Origin: Actinomycetota bacterium | GTDB taxonomy: Bacteria; Actinomycetota; Thermoleophilia; Gaiellales; Gaiellaceae | Direction: 5' to 3' | Assembly (NCBI GenBank): GCA_003161615.1 | Contig: PMOB01000019.1 | Location: forward strand, 52,728 to 116,727 | DNA: 64,000 nucleotides | Part shown: positions 43,506 to 50,823 of the stretch, piece after piece | Layout of the letters: each line of letters starts with the position of its first letter | How positions within the stretch are numbered: position 1 is the stretch's first letter | Translations under genes and position numbers: made by a program | The notes under the pieces: generated by a model | Databases searched by the model: none | What the model was told of the DNA's origin: nothing | The model's input: the letters and a program-made list of their open reading frames with translations, nothing else

Positions 43506-44455
43506 GCCAGCGAGACCACGAGGCGCGGAGTCTCCAGCGGCAAGGCGCCGAGCGGAGTCGGCGGCCCCGCGTGAGGGACGTACAGCGCGGCGAGGTGCGG
43601 CCTGGCGGCGATGTGTGCTTCCGCTTCGGCGAGGCTGCCGATCGCGAGCGTCGTCGCGTGCGCCTCGGCTTCCGCCGCGTCAGGAGCGACGACAGTGACG
43701 GTGAGCGGCCCGGCGAGGGCGGGCTCGCCGGTCTCCGGGTCGATGAGGTGGTGGAGCGAGCCTGCGGGGCCGAAGCGGCGCGCGTCGCGGCCGGACGTCG
43801 CCACGCCGCCTTCGGCGAGCGCGAGGACGGCAAGCGTCTCGCCGGGCCGGCGCGGGTCGCTGACGGCAACGTGCCAGGGGCCGCCCTCCGGGGTCTCGCC
43901 GCGCACGGCGATGTCCCCGCCGAGATCGACGAGACCGCCGGGCAAGCTCGGCGCCCGCGCGAGCATCGCGTCGAGCGCGCAGCGCGCGGCGTAGCCCTTA
44001 CCGATGCCGCCGAGGTCGACGGCGGTGCCGGGCTCGAGCCGCGCCCGTCCGCGGCGATGGTCGAGCTCGATCGTCGCGCCGGCGCACCAGCCGTCGGCGT
44101 GCTCCGCCGGGCGTTCCTCGAGCAGCTCGAACGACTTGTCGTAGCCGGCGGCCACGAGAGCGGGAAGAACAGTCGGATCGAAGCGGCCGCCGGTGTCCTC
44201 GCGGGCGCGGAGAGCAAGTCGCAGCGTCTCGAGCAGGCGCCGGCCGACAGGCTGCCAGGAACCGGCGCCTGCGTTGAGCCGCGTCAGGTCGCTGTCGGAG
44301 TCGAAGCGGGAGAGCTCACGCTCGCACGCGGCGACCTCCTCCTGTGCGGCCTCGAGGGCTACGCGAGCGCGGAGCTCGTCGTGGATTCCGGTCGTGGCCG
44401 CCGCCGTGCACGTCGTGCCGACGGCGCGCCACTTGATGCGGGAGAGAGTGCTCAT
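43502..44455 (-). CDS. apbE: FAD:protein FMN transferase (ApbE)
   Basis: A 317-residue enzyme that attaches FMN covalently to Thr or Ser of target redox proteins. Characteristic blocks are FDSDSDLTRLNAGAG, GRFDPTVLPAL, TAVDLGGIGKGYAA, GLVDLGGDIAVRG, DPETGEPA and DAAEAEAHATTLAIG. It has no signal peptide or lipobox, so it may act inside the cell. The ATG at 44455 overlaps the stop of the small upstream gene. No obvious FMN-acceptor domain is encoded in this window. Confidence 0.93.
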   Translation of the reverse strand: MSTLSRIKWRAVGTTCTAAATTGIHDELRARVALEAAQEEVAACERELSRFDSDSDLTRLNAGAGSWQPVGRRLLETLRLALRAREDTGGRFDPTVLPALVAAGYDKSFELLEERPAEHADGWCAGATIELDHRRGRARLEPGTAVDLGGIGKGYAARCALDAMLARAPSLPGGLVDLGGDIAVRGETPEGGPWHVAVSDPRRPGETLAVLALAEGGVATSGRDARRFGPAGSLHHLIDPETGEPALAGPLTVTVVAPDAAEAEAHATTLAIGSLAEAEAHIAARPHLAALYVPHAGPPTPLGALPLETPRLVVSLA

Positions 44456-44664
44456 CCCCGTGCCACCGCTGAGGTCGCCGTCGTCGCATGGGTCGACGAC
44501 TTCAGGACGACGAGATGCTGCTTTCCGTTTGCTCCCTTCACCACGACCTGCTGCGGCGCGAGCTGCGGCGAGGCGGTGGAGACGGGGTGCGACGCCCAGG
44601 CGAGCACCGCGACGATCGCGAGCATCGCCCAGACGGACATCACGACTATCCAGATGCGTTGCAT
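44452..44664 (-). CDS. Small membrane-anchored protein of the left redox operon
   Basis: A 70-residue protein with one N-terminal membrane helix (residues ~5-24) ending LAWASHP, followed by an extracytosolic stretch LAPQQVVVKGANGKQHLVVL and a Thr/Ser/Ala tail. The NGKQHLVVL segment is beta-like. Function unknown. It sits between a similar tiny protein and ApbE and overlaps the latter by 4 bp. Confidence 0.7.
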   Translation of the reverse strand: MQRIWIVVMSVWAMLAIVAVLAWASHPVSTASPQLAPQQVVVKGANGKQHLVVLKSSTHATTATSAVARG

Positions 44665-44666
44665 GA

Positions 44667-44843
44667 TCAGTCACCTCCGTCGTGCCAGGCATGCGCAGCC
44701 GGCTGCACCTGCTGGACGACCGCGGCAGGCGCGGCCATCGGCGCGGCGGGCCGATGCGCAAGGCCGAGGATCGCCGCGCCGCCCGTGAGGACGGTGGCGG
44801 CGAGCACCGCGGCCAGTGCGAGTAGATGCTTGTTCGTGTTCAT
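44667..44843 (-). CDS. Tiny membrane protein with His/Asp/Gly tail (left operon leader)
   Basis: A 58-residue protein: one membrane helix or signal (KHLLALAAVLAATVLTGGAAIL), then a Pro/Ala-rich linker and the C-terminal tail HAWHDGGD. The tail resembles GHPHDGGADD and KHHGDDGSDGG of two proteins in the opposite operon. Metal or heme binding is inference. The ATG at 44843 is the operon's first start, with the GTAAAGGTTC motif 58 bp upstream. Confidence 0.65.
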   Translation of the reverse strand: MNTNKHLLALAAVLAATVLTGGAAILGLAHRPAAPMAAPAAVVQQVQPAAHAWHDGGD

Positions 44844-44900
44844 GGCCGCTGTTCTACGCGTGCGTCCGCAAAGGGCGGGCGAGGCGGCGGGCAAGCTTCG

Positions 44901-44910
44901 GTAAAGGTTC
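44901..44910. promoter_or_regulatory. GTAAAGGTTC box upstream of the left redox operon
   Basis: The 10-bp sequence GTAAAGGTTC lies 58 bp upstream of the first gene of the left operon and at the 3' end of the histidine kinase gene. The same ten bases occur, inverted, at 46971-46980 upstream of the regulator and right operon. It is a candidate site for the adjacent response regulator. Confidence 0.55.
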
Positions 44911-46270
44911 AGGCAGGACGAAGCCGGACGACAGCGTCGACCCCGCCGCCGGGCGCGTCCCGCAGCTCGACTTCTCCGTCGTCGGCCACGACAAGCCGCC
45001 GGACGATCGCCAGGCCGAGTCCGGAACCTCCCTCGCCGGAGCCGGCGCGCCAGAAGCGGTCGAAGGCGCGGGCCCGCTGCTCGGGCGTCAGGCCAGGGCC
45101 TTGGTCGGTCACGTGGAGCTCGACCCAGGGCGGCTCCGCACGGGCGGCCAGCGTCACCGTGGCGGTGGGAGCGGATGCCTCGAGCGCATTGGCGATGAGG
45201 TTGTCGAGCACCTGCGTGAGCCGGCCCGGCGCGGTGCGCACCGGCAGCGGGCCGTCGAGATCTGCAACGAGCGCGATCCCCTGCTCGCTCGCGACGGGCA
45301 GCCAGGCGTCGAGCCGCTCCCGTGCAAGCGCGGCGGCGTCGACGCGCTCGCTCGTCTCGGCACCGGAGTCCGCCCGAGCGAGGGCGAGGAGACCGTCGAC
45401 GAGCTCGGAGAGCCGGTGGCTCTCCCGCAACGCGGCGTCGCGGTCAGCGCTTGACGGGAGGCTCTCGAGCCGAAGCCGCAGGGCGGTAAGCGGCGTCCGC
45501 AGCTCGTGCGATGCGTCGGCGACGAACTCCTCCTGCGAGCGCAGCAGCCGCTCGAGCTTGGCGACCGTCTCGTTGAAGACAGCCGCCAGCGAGCGCACCT
45601 CGGGCGGACCGCCCGCGGCCGGAGCGCGCGTCTCGAGTCGTCCCTCCCCCACCGCCGCAGCTGCCTCCTCGAGCCGGTGCAGCGGACGCGTCACGAAGCG
45701 CGCGAGGCCGAAGCCGACGAGCGCCGCGCCCGCAAGGACGAGCACGCCGATCAACCCGAGGATCATCCAATACCGCTGAATACGCGAGTCGACGGCCGAG
45801 AGCGGATACGTGATCCGGACGGCGCCGTGCACCTGACCGCCGGAGGCGATCGGCACCGCGACGTAGAGGAGCCTCTCGTGAAGGGTCTGCGAGGTGCGGA
45901 CGCCGCGCGGGTAGCGGCCGGCGAGCGCCGCAGCGATCTCGGGCCGCGAGGCGAAGCTCTCGGCACCGCGGACGCGGCCGCTCGTGTCGATGAGCGCGTA
46001 GCCGCGGCGGTCGACGATCACGACTCGGCCTCCCGTGCGCGCCGTGTACGACGAGGCGGTGGCCGCGACCGGAGCAAGCTGCCGGCGGGTCGGCCGTTCG
46101 ACTTGCACCGCGTCCTCGGCGTCGGCGGCGAGCGCCATCGCGTCGTGGGAGACGTTCGCGGTCAGATCGCGCCGCTCGGTCCGCTGGTTCTGGACGCCGA
46201 GCGGAACCTCGAGGCTGAGCAGGACGAACAGCGTCACCCCGAGGTAGCCGAGCAGGAGGCGGCGGGTCAC
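44909..46270 (-). CDS. Sensor histidine kinase
   Basis: A 453-residue membrane sensor kinase. An N-terminal helix (~3-25), an extracytosolic sensor of about 130 residues and a second helix (~165-190) lead to a HAMP domain, then the H-box FVADASHELRTPLTALRLRL. N-box DNLIANALEAS, G1 DQGPGL and G2 GSGLGLAIVRRL follow. The GTG at 46270 overlaps the regulator stop (GTGA). The pair lies between two outward redox operons that it probably controls; the signal is unknown. Confidence 0.93.
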   Translation of the reverse strand: MTRRLLLGYLGVTLFVLLSLEVPLGVQNQRTERRDLTANVSHDAMALAADAEDAVQVERPTRRQLAPVAATASSYTARTGGRVVIVDRRGYALIDTSGRVRGAESFASRPEIAAALAGRYPRGVRTSQTLHERLLYVAVPIASGGQVHGAVRITYPLSAVDSRIQRYWMILGLIGVLVLAGAALVGFGLARFVTRPLHRLEEAAAAVGEGRLETRAPAAGGPPEVRSLAAVFNETVAKLERLLRSQEEFVADASHELRTPLTALRLRLESLPSSADRDAALRESHRLSELVDGLLALARADSGAETSERVDAAALARERLDAWLPVASEQGIALVADLDGPLPVRTAPGRLTQVLDNLIANALEASAPTATVTLAARAEPPWVELHVTDQGPGLTPEQRARAFDRFWRAGSGEGGSGLGLAIVRRLVVADDGEVELRDAPGGGVDAVVRLRPA

Positions 46271-46923
46271 GGTTCGCGGAGCCGGAAGCCGACGCCGCGC
46301 ACGGTCTCGATCCAGTGCGGGTCGCCGAGCTTCTTACGCAGGGCGGCGACGTGGACATCGATCGTCTTCGACGAGCCGTACCACGTCGTCTGCCAGACGT
46401 CGGCGAGCAGCCGCTGTCGGCTGATCGCGGCGCCGGGATCGCGGGCGAGCGCGGCGAGCAGCTCGAACTCCTTCGGCGTCAGCTCGAGGACGCGGCCGTC
46501 GAGGCAGGCCTCGCGGGCGCGCTCGTCGACCTCGAGGCTACCCACGCGCAACGGCCCTCCGGTCGCTCCCGCCGACGCAGCTCGGCGAGTCACGGCGCGG
46601 ATCCGCGCGATCAGCTCGCGCAAGCCGTACGGCTTGACGACGTAGTCGTCGGCACCGAGCTCGAGGCCGACGACGCGGTCCGCCTCCTCGCCGCGAGCAG
46701 TCACGATGATGATCGGGACGCGCGAGCGCTCGCGCAGGCGGCGGCAGACGTCGAGCCCGTCCAGATCGGGAAGGCGCAGATCGAGCAGGACAAGATCGGC
46801 CGCAGCCGCCTCGAGCGCGTCCGCGCCGGTTGCGACGCGGGAGACGTCGAAGCCTTCGCGACGCAAGCCGTTCACGAGCGGCTCGGCGATCGCGTCTTCG
46901 TCCTCGACCACAAGGATGTGCAC
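46267..46923 (-). CDS. OmpR-family response regulator
   Basis: A 218-residue two-component regulator. The receiver domain has acidic pocket VEDED, phospho-acceptor Asp at about residue 48 (LLDLRLPD), TARGE Thr and VKPYG Lys. The C-terminal winged helix contains ELTPKEFELLAALARDPG and SKTIDVHVAALRKKLGD. The GTG at 46923 matches the family start (HILVVEDED); upstream in-frame codons would read into the shared promoter with the GTAAAGGTTC box. It is co-transcribed with the sensor kinase. Confidence 0.93.
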   Translation of the reverse strand: MHILVVEDEDAIAEPLVNGLRREGFDVSRVATGADALEAAAADLVLLDLRLPDLDGLDVCRRLRERSRVPIIIVTARGEEADRVVGLELGADDYVVKPYGLRELIARIRAVTRRAASAGATGGPLRVGSLEVDERAREACLDGRVLELTPKEFELLAALARDPGAAISRQRLLADVWQTTWYGSSKTIDVHVAALRKKLGDPHWIETVRGVGFRLREP

Positions 46924-46970
46924 GCCTGCAGTGTCGGGGCGCGGTACTTGGGTGGCATCGGGACTTAGCC

Positions 46971-46980
46971 GAACCTTTAC
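46971..46980. promoter_or_regulatory. GTAAAGGTTC box (inverted) upstream of the regulator and right redox operon
   Basis: GAACCTTTAC on the plus strand is the exact reverse complement of the box at 44901-44910. It lies 48 bp upstream of the response regulator start and 69 bp upstream of the right operon's first gene, so one site could serve both directions. Confidence 0.55.
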
Positions 46981-47048
46981 TGCGCCTTGGGCGAAGCCTC
47001 GCCGTGGGCTCGCCCGGCCCTGACTCGCGCCCACCTAGCGTCGGCGGC

Positions 47049-47417
47049 ATGAACAAATTCCATGTCACCGTCCTGGCGCTGCTGTTCGCGGGCTCCGCCG
47101 TGCTCGGGGCCGTTGCGGTCACGCGCACAACGCATCTCGGTTCGGCGGCCACACAAGCGAACAACTCGGCCGTCGCCGCGCGGGCGAAGCAATTGACCGT
47201 CTATGCGGCAAAGCTGCGGCAGGAGCTCAAGGCCCGGCCGCCCGCACTCCCCGCAGTTCCGAAGCCGGCACCGGTCTCCCCGCCGGTCGTCGCCGCAGCC
47301 GCATCCGCGGCGCCGCGGATCGTCTATCACCAGCCGCCCCCGATCGTCGTGACCGTCCACAAGCACCACGGGGACGACGGCTCGGACGGCGGAGGCGGGG
47401 GTGGCGGAGATGACTAG
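47049..47417 (+). CDS. Small exported protein with His/Asp/Gly tail (right operon leader)
   Basis: A 122-residue protein with an N-terminal membrane helix or signal (FHVTVLALLFAGSAVLGAVA), a helical segment (NNSAVAARAKQLTVYAAKLR) and a Pro/Ala/Val linker. A tail HKHHGDDGSDGGGGGGGDD ends the chain. The His-Asp-rich end suggests metal binding. The ATG is at 47049. Its stop overlaps the next gene by 8 bp. Confidence 0.75.
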   Translation: MNKFHVTVLALLFAGSAVLGAVAVTRTTHLGSAATQANNSAVAARAKQLTVYAAKLRQELKARPPALPAVPKPAPVSPPVVAAAASAAPRIVYHQPPPIVVTVHKHHGDDGSDGGGGGGGDD

Positions 47418-47769
47418 CCATCACGCCCGTCTCTACGGCCTCGCGCTCGCGCTCGTCGTCTTCTTCCTCGCCTGGGCCGTCGTAGCCGCGCATCCGTGGG
47501 CGACGGCGGCGAGCGACCCGCGCCTCAAGACCCTCGGCACCCGCGAGGCCGAGCTCCGCCACGAGGCGAAGCTCGTCCGCCAGGTCGTTGCGACCCGCTG
47601 GGCCCACTACCGCGTCCAACTCAAGCTGCGGCGGGTGGAGATCGCCAAGGTCGCGGCCTCGAACGCGGCAGCCGCCGCACAGCAGTCCGTCGTGGCAGCG
47701 GCGCCCGCCGCGGCCGCGCCCGTCCAGGTCGTCAACCTGCCGGCCCACGTGATCACGAGGACGTCGTGA
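47410..47769 (+). CDS. Small membrane-anchored coiled-coil protein
   Basis: A 119-residue protein with one N-terminal membrane helix ending AVVAAHPWATA, then a charged helix of about 50 residues (REAELRHEAKLVRQVVATRW) likely to form a coiled coil, an Ala-rich linker and a short beta-like end PVQVVNLPAHVITRTS. Function unknown. It is preceded by GGCGGAG and is coupled to the ferric reductase-like gene (GTGA). Confidence 0.75.
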   Translation: MTSHHARLYGLALALVVFFLAWAVVAAHPWATAASDPRLKTLGTREAELRHEAKLVRQVVATRWAHYRVQLKLRRVEIAKVAASNAAAAAQQSVVAAAPAAAAPVQVVNLPAHVITRTS

Positions 47770-48326
47770 AGAACGACCCGACCTTCTGGCTCCTCGCACG
47801 CGCTAGCGGGTTGACCGCATACGGGCTCCTCACCGCCTCCGTGCTCGCGGGGCTCGTGCTCAAGTCGCGGCCGTTCGGGCGGGCGCTCAAGCCCGGTTCG
47901 GTCACCGACATGCACCGCTTCCTCGCCTTGCTCGGTCTCGGGATGCTCGGGCTGCACGGCGTGACGCTGGTGCTCGATCGCACGGTGCATATGCCGCTCA
48001 GCGGCCTGTTCGTGCCGGGCGCGTCGCCTTACCGCACCGCCGCGGTTGCCGCCGGCGTGGTCGGAGCCGAACTGATGACGCTGATCTACCTCTCGTTTCT
48101 CCTGCGCCCTTGGATCGGCGGCCGCAACTGGCGCCGGCTCCACTGGGCGACGTATCTCGTCTTCCTCCTCGCCACCGTCCACGGCTTCGCCTCGGGCACC
48201 GACTCGACGCAGCCGTGGGCGCGCGACCTCTACCTCGGGGCGGTCGGTGCGGTCGCCTTCGCCACGGCGTGGCGGGCACTCGGCCGCCCCACCCGCCCAG
48301 CACCCGCAATCGAAAGGAGCACGTGA
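47766..48326 (+). CDS. Ferric reductase-like heme membrane protein (right copy)
   Basis: A 186-residue membrane protein with six hydrophobic segments and the same paired His pattern as the left copy (DMHRFLALLG / GLHGVTLVLD and RRLHWATY / TVHGFASGTD). It shares LFVPGA, PWIGGRNWRRLH and the HGFASGTD end with its paralogue at 42933-43505. It is expected to carry b hemes and pass electrons across the membrane. The GTG at 47766 overlaps the upstream stop, and a ferredoxin gene follows directly. Confidence 0.88.
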   Translation: MKNDPTFWLLARASGLTAYGLLTASVLAGLVLKSRPFGRALKPGSVTDMHRFLALLGLGMLGLHGVTLVLDRTVHMPLSGLFVPGASPYRTAAVAAGVVGAELMTLIYLSFLLRPWIGGRNWRRLHWATYLVFLLATVHGFASGTDSTQPWARDLYLGAVGAVAFATAWRALGRPTRPAPAIERST

Positions 48327-48523
48327 TGTACCGCATCTCGATCGACCGCTCGCTCTGCAACGGCTACGGCGTCTGCGAAGCCGTCGCCCCGGACGTCTTC
48401 GCGCTCGGGGACGACGGGCTCGCCGTCCTCCGCACCGGCGTCAGCGAGGACGACGCCGTCAAGGAAGCCTGCGATTCCTGCCCGATGGGGGCGATCTCCA
48501 TCGCCAGGGTCGAGGCGGCATGA
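48326..48523 (+). CDS. 3Fe-4S-type ferredoxin
   Basis: A 65-residue cytosolic ferredoxin. The cluster motif is C-x5-C (CNGYGVC) then CDSCP, so the middle Cys of a 4Fe-4S motif is Tyr; this matches the 3Fe-4S ferredoxins that serve actinobacterial P450s. No P450 gene is near, so here it more likely feeds or accepts electrons from the heme membrane protein encoded just upstream. The ATG at 48326 follows AAAGGAG. Confidence 0.92.
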   Translation: MYRISIDRSLCNGYGVCEAVAPDVFALGDDGLAVLRTGVSEDDAVKEACDSCPMGAISIARVEAA

Positions 48524-48723
48524 CCCGGACACTGCTCGTCGTGGCGATCGCGGCGGTGGCCGTCGCTGCCGCGATCGCCGCCAATCTCCTGCTTCTCGGC
48601 AGCGCGTCGGCGAGCAACGACCCCGTCGGGCAGCTCAGCCAGCGCGCACATCTGCCCGCGGCTCCGCACTGGACGGTCCGCCCAACCAGCGGCCACCCGC
48701 ACGACGGAGGAGCCGATGACTGA
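48520..48723 (+). CDS. Tiny exported protein with HPHDGGADD tail
   Basis: A 67-residue protein: N-terminal hydrophobic helix (LLVVAIAAVAVAAAIAANLL), then a short extracytosolic part with several His (QRAHLPAAPHWTV) and the tail SGHPHDGGADD. The tail closely resembles HDGGD at the end of the left operon's first protein. The ATG at 48520 overlaps the ferredoxin stop. Confidence 0.7.
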   Translation: MTRTLLVVAIAAVAVAAAIAANLLLLGSASASNDPVGQLSQRAHLPAAPHWTVRPTSGHPHDGGADD

Positions 48724-48785
48724 CCTGCCGCACGGTTTTACGACGCCATTACACGGCCGGGCGGATCCGAGCCGAATAGTGAGGC

Positions 48786-49319
48786 ATGCGCGCGCTCGCC
48801 CTGGTCGCCGCTCTGCTCTTTGGCCTCGCCGCCGGCGTGGTGCTCGAACACTCTGCCCCGCTGCCGTCGCCGTCCGCCGCTCCGCCGCTCACCCCGCCGC
48901 CCGTGGCGAAGGTCGTCGTCACGGCGCCGGCGCCCGCGGCGCACTTCTCCGGTCGCGTTCCCTTCCCAGCGAGCGCGGCGGTCGCACCCGCCGTCTCCAC
49001 GCCGGCCGTGGCTCCGGTTCGCTCGACCTCTCCTGTCGCCCATCCCGTGACCGTGACGTCGCCGCAACCGGCGTCTGCGCCGGCACCCGCTCCCACGACT
49101 GCTGCGACTACCACGACGGCGCCACCCCCACCGCCCGCGGCAGCGCCGAAGGCCAGCACGCAGAAACCGGCGAAGCCCACCCCGCGGGGCCTCGCGAAGC
49201 ACGACCACGCTCCGCCCGGCCAGAGCAAGAAGGATCATGGCCCGTCCGGGCACGGCCTCTCCGGCCACGGCCCGTCCGGGCATATCCCGCCGGGACAGGC
49301 CAAGAAGCACGGCCGCTGA
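48786..49319 (+). CDS. Secreted Pro/Ala-rich protein with His-rich repeats
   Basis: A 177-residue low-complexity exported protein. Signal peptide about residues 1-20 (ALALVAALLFGLAAGVVLEH); the middle is Pro/Ala/Thr-rich and likely extended. The C-terminus has Lys/His repeats with DHGPSGHGLSGHGPSGH. It may span the cell wall and bind metal; both are inference. It lies 62 bp after the previous small gene and 1 bp before the diguanylate cyclase. Confidence 0.7.
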   Translation: MRALALVAALLFGLAAGVVLEHSAPLPSPSAAPPLTPPPVAKVVVTAPAPAAHFSGRVPFPASAAVAPAVSTPAVAPVRSTSPVAHPVTVTSPQPASAPAPAPTTAATTTTAPPPPPAAAPKASTQKPAKPTPRGLAKHDHAPPGQSKKDHGPSGHGLSGHGPSGHIPPGQAKKHGR

Positions 49320-49320
49320 G

Positions 49321-50394
49321 ATGGCCCTCACGTTCGGACTCCGGCTCCGCCTGATGCTGACGCTCGGCGCGCTGGCCATCCTTCCGCTCGCCGGCGTCTC
49401 CTACGTCGTCGTCCGCGACGAGATCGCGAACGTCGATCGCAGCCTCGCCTTTCAGCGGCACGACGCGGTGGTCGCCGCACAGGCTAAGGCGGCCACCCGT
49501 CTCTACCGGCGAGAGGTGAGCGTCGTCGCCGCCGCGTCGGCGATCCGCCTCCACCACACCGACCTCCGCGCCTTCGTGCGCCGGCACCACGTCGTGCTCG
49601 AGGTGAAAGGGCACCGCTACGGCCGCCTGCTCTCCCACGCGCTCAGCGCGCGCGTGCAGCTTGTCAGCGGCGGCCACCGAATCGGCACCGTGATTGCGCA
49701 GGTCGCCCGCCCACGCGTCCACCTCCCCGCCGGCGTCGGCGCCAGCCGGACGGCCGCCGTCTATCGCCGCGTCGAGGAAGGCGGCGCCCTCGCGCTCGCC
49801 GCGCTGATGCTCCTCGCCTTCGTCCTCGCGCGTCCGCTGCTGCGCGCGATCCGCTGGACGGAGCAGCGCGCCGGGGAGTCGCGGGTCGATGCGCTGACCG
49901 AGGTCGCGAACCGCCGCGCCCTCGAGGAGACGCTCGCGGCCGAGATCTCCCGCGCCCAGCGCTTCCGTCACGAGCTCGCCGTCGTGATCCTCGACCTCGA
50001 CCACTTCAAGCGGACGAACGACACGCACGGCCATGCCGCCGGCGACCGGCTGCTGCGCGAAGTCGCGCGCGTCCTCCACGCGAGCGCCCGCCAGGGGGAC
50101 ACGGTCGCGCGCTGGGGCGGCGAGGAGTTCGTCGTCGTCCTGCCGGAGACGAACCTCGAAGGAGCGGTTCAGCTGGCCGAGCGGCTGCGCACGGCGATCG
50201 CGACCGTCTCCCTCGGCGCGACCAGGACGAGCGCGAGCGCCGGCGTCGCAGCCCTTCTCGCCGGCGACGACGCCGACAGCCTTCTCGCCGCCGCGGATGC
50301 CGCCCTCTACCGGGCGAAGGAGAACGGCCGGAACCGGACCGAGGCCGCGAGCAGCCGTAGCGCCGATGATTTGCCGCTGCCGCGGGCGTCTTAG
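49321..50394 (+). CDS. Membrane diguanylate cyclase (GGDEF)
   Basis: A 357-residue enzyme making cyclic di-GMP. Two membrane helices (~10-30 and ~150-172) flank an extracytosolic sensor rich in His and Arg (RLHHTDLRAFVRRHHVVLE). The GGDEF domain has DxLTEVANRR, the substrate Asp stretch VVILDLDHFKRTND and the active WGGEEF. An inhibitory I-site RQGD lies 5 residues before it. The ATG at 49321 is almost contiguous with the upstream His-rich gene, suggesting co-expression. Confidence 0.93.
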   Translation: MALTFGLRLRLMLTLGALAILPLAGVSYVVVRDEIANVDRSLAFQRHDAVVAAQAKAATRLYRREVSVVAAASAIRLHHTDLRAFVRRHHVVLEVKGHRYGRLLSHALSARVQLVSGGHRIGTVIAQVARPRVHLPAGVGASRTAAVYRRVEEGGALALAALMLLAFVLARPLLRAIRWTEQRAGESRVDALTEVANRRALEETLAAEISRAQRFRHELAVVILDLDHFKRTNDTHGHAAGDRLLREVARVLHASARQGDTVARWGGEEFVVVLPETNLEGAVQLAERLRTAIATVSLGATRTSASAGVAALLAGDDADSLLAAADAALYRAKENGRNRTEAASSRSADDLPLPRAS

Positions 50395-50421
50395 CCTCGA
50401 CAGCAACCGCGAGGAGGCACG

Positions 50422-50823
50422 ATGTCCAGCGTGACGTCGCAGCTCAACATCAGCAAGGTCGGCCGAGTCTGCGTGACGGTCGCCGACACCGACCGGGCGA
50501 TCGACTTCTACGTCGGCACGCTCGGTCTCGAGAAGGTCGTCGACACGCCGATGGGCCCGGGCATGCGCTGGGTCGAGGTCGCGATCCCCGGCGCGGAGAC
50601 GACGATCGCGCTCGCACCGCCGCCGCCGGGCAAGGAGGCAGGTGGCAGCGACACGGGAATCATCCTCGACAGCAGCGAGCTCGAGGCCGATCACGCGACG
50701 CTGAAGGCCGCGGGCGTGGACGTCGACGACGAGATCACCGCCTACGGCGATCCCGTGCCGCCGATGTTCTGGCTTCGCGATCCAGACGGCAACTCGCTGA
50801 TCGTCGTCCAGCCGCTCGGCTGA
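50422..50823 (+). CDS. VOC-family glyoxalase/dioxygenase-like protein
   Basis: A 133-residue single-module vicinal oxygen chelate protein. It has GRVCVTVADTDRAIDFYVGTLGL at the start, WVEVAIPG, and the C-terminal WLRDPDGNSLIVVQ. Metal ligand positions include the final acidic/His region but no fixed reaction can be assigned. The ATG at 50422 follows GAGGAGG-like GCGAGGAGGCACG. Its stop codon lies inside the next, STAS-like reading frame. Confidence 0.85.
   Translation: MSSVTSQLNISKVGRVCVTVADTDRAIDFYVGTLGLEKVVDTPMGPGMRWVEVAIPGAETTIALAPPPPGKEAGGSDTGIILDSSELEADHATLKAAGVDVDDEITAYGDPVPPMFWLRDPDGNSLIVVQPLG

Noticed and set aside
42933-48723. An FMN-acceptor protein as target of ApbE within the cluster
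   Set aside because: None of the small proteins contains a convincing flavinylation motif of the SGAT/DGxTSAT kind; the target is probably encoded elsewhere.
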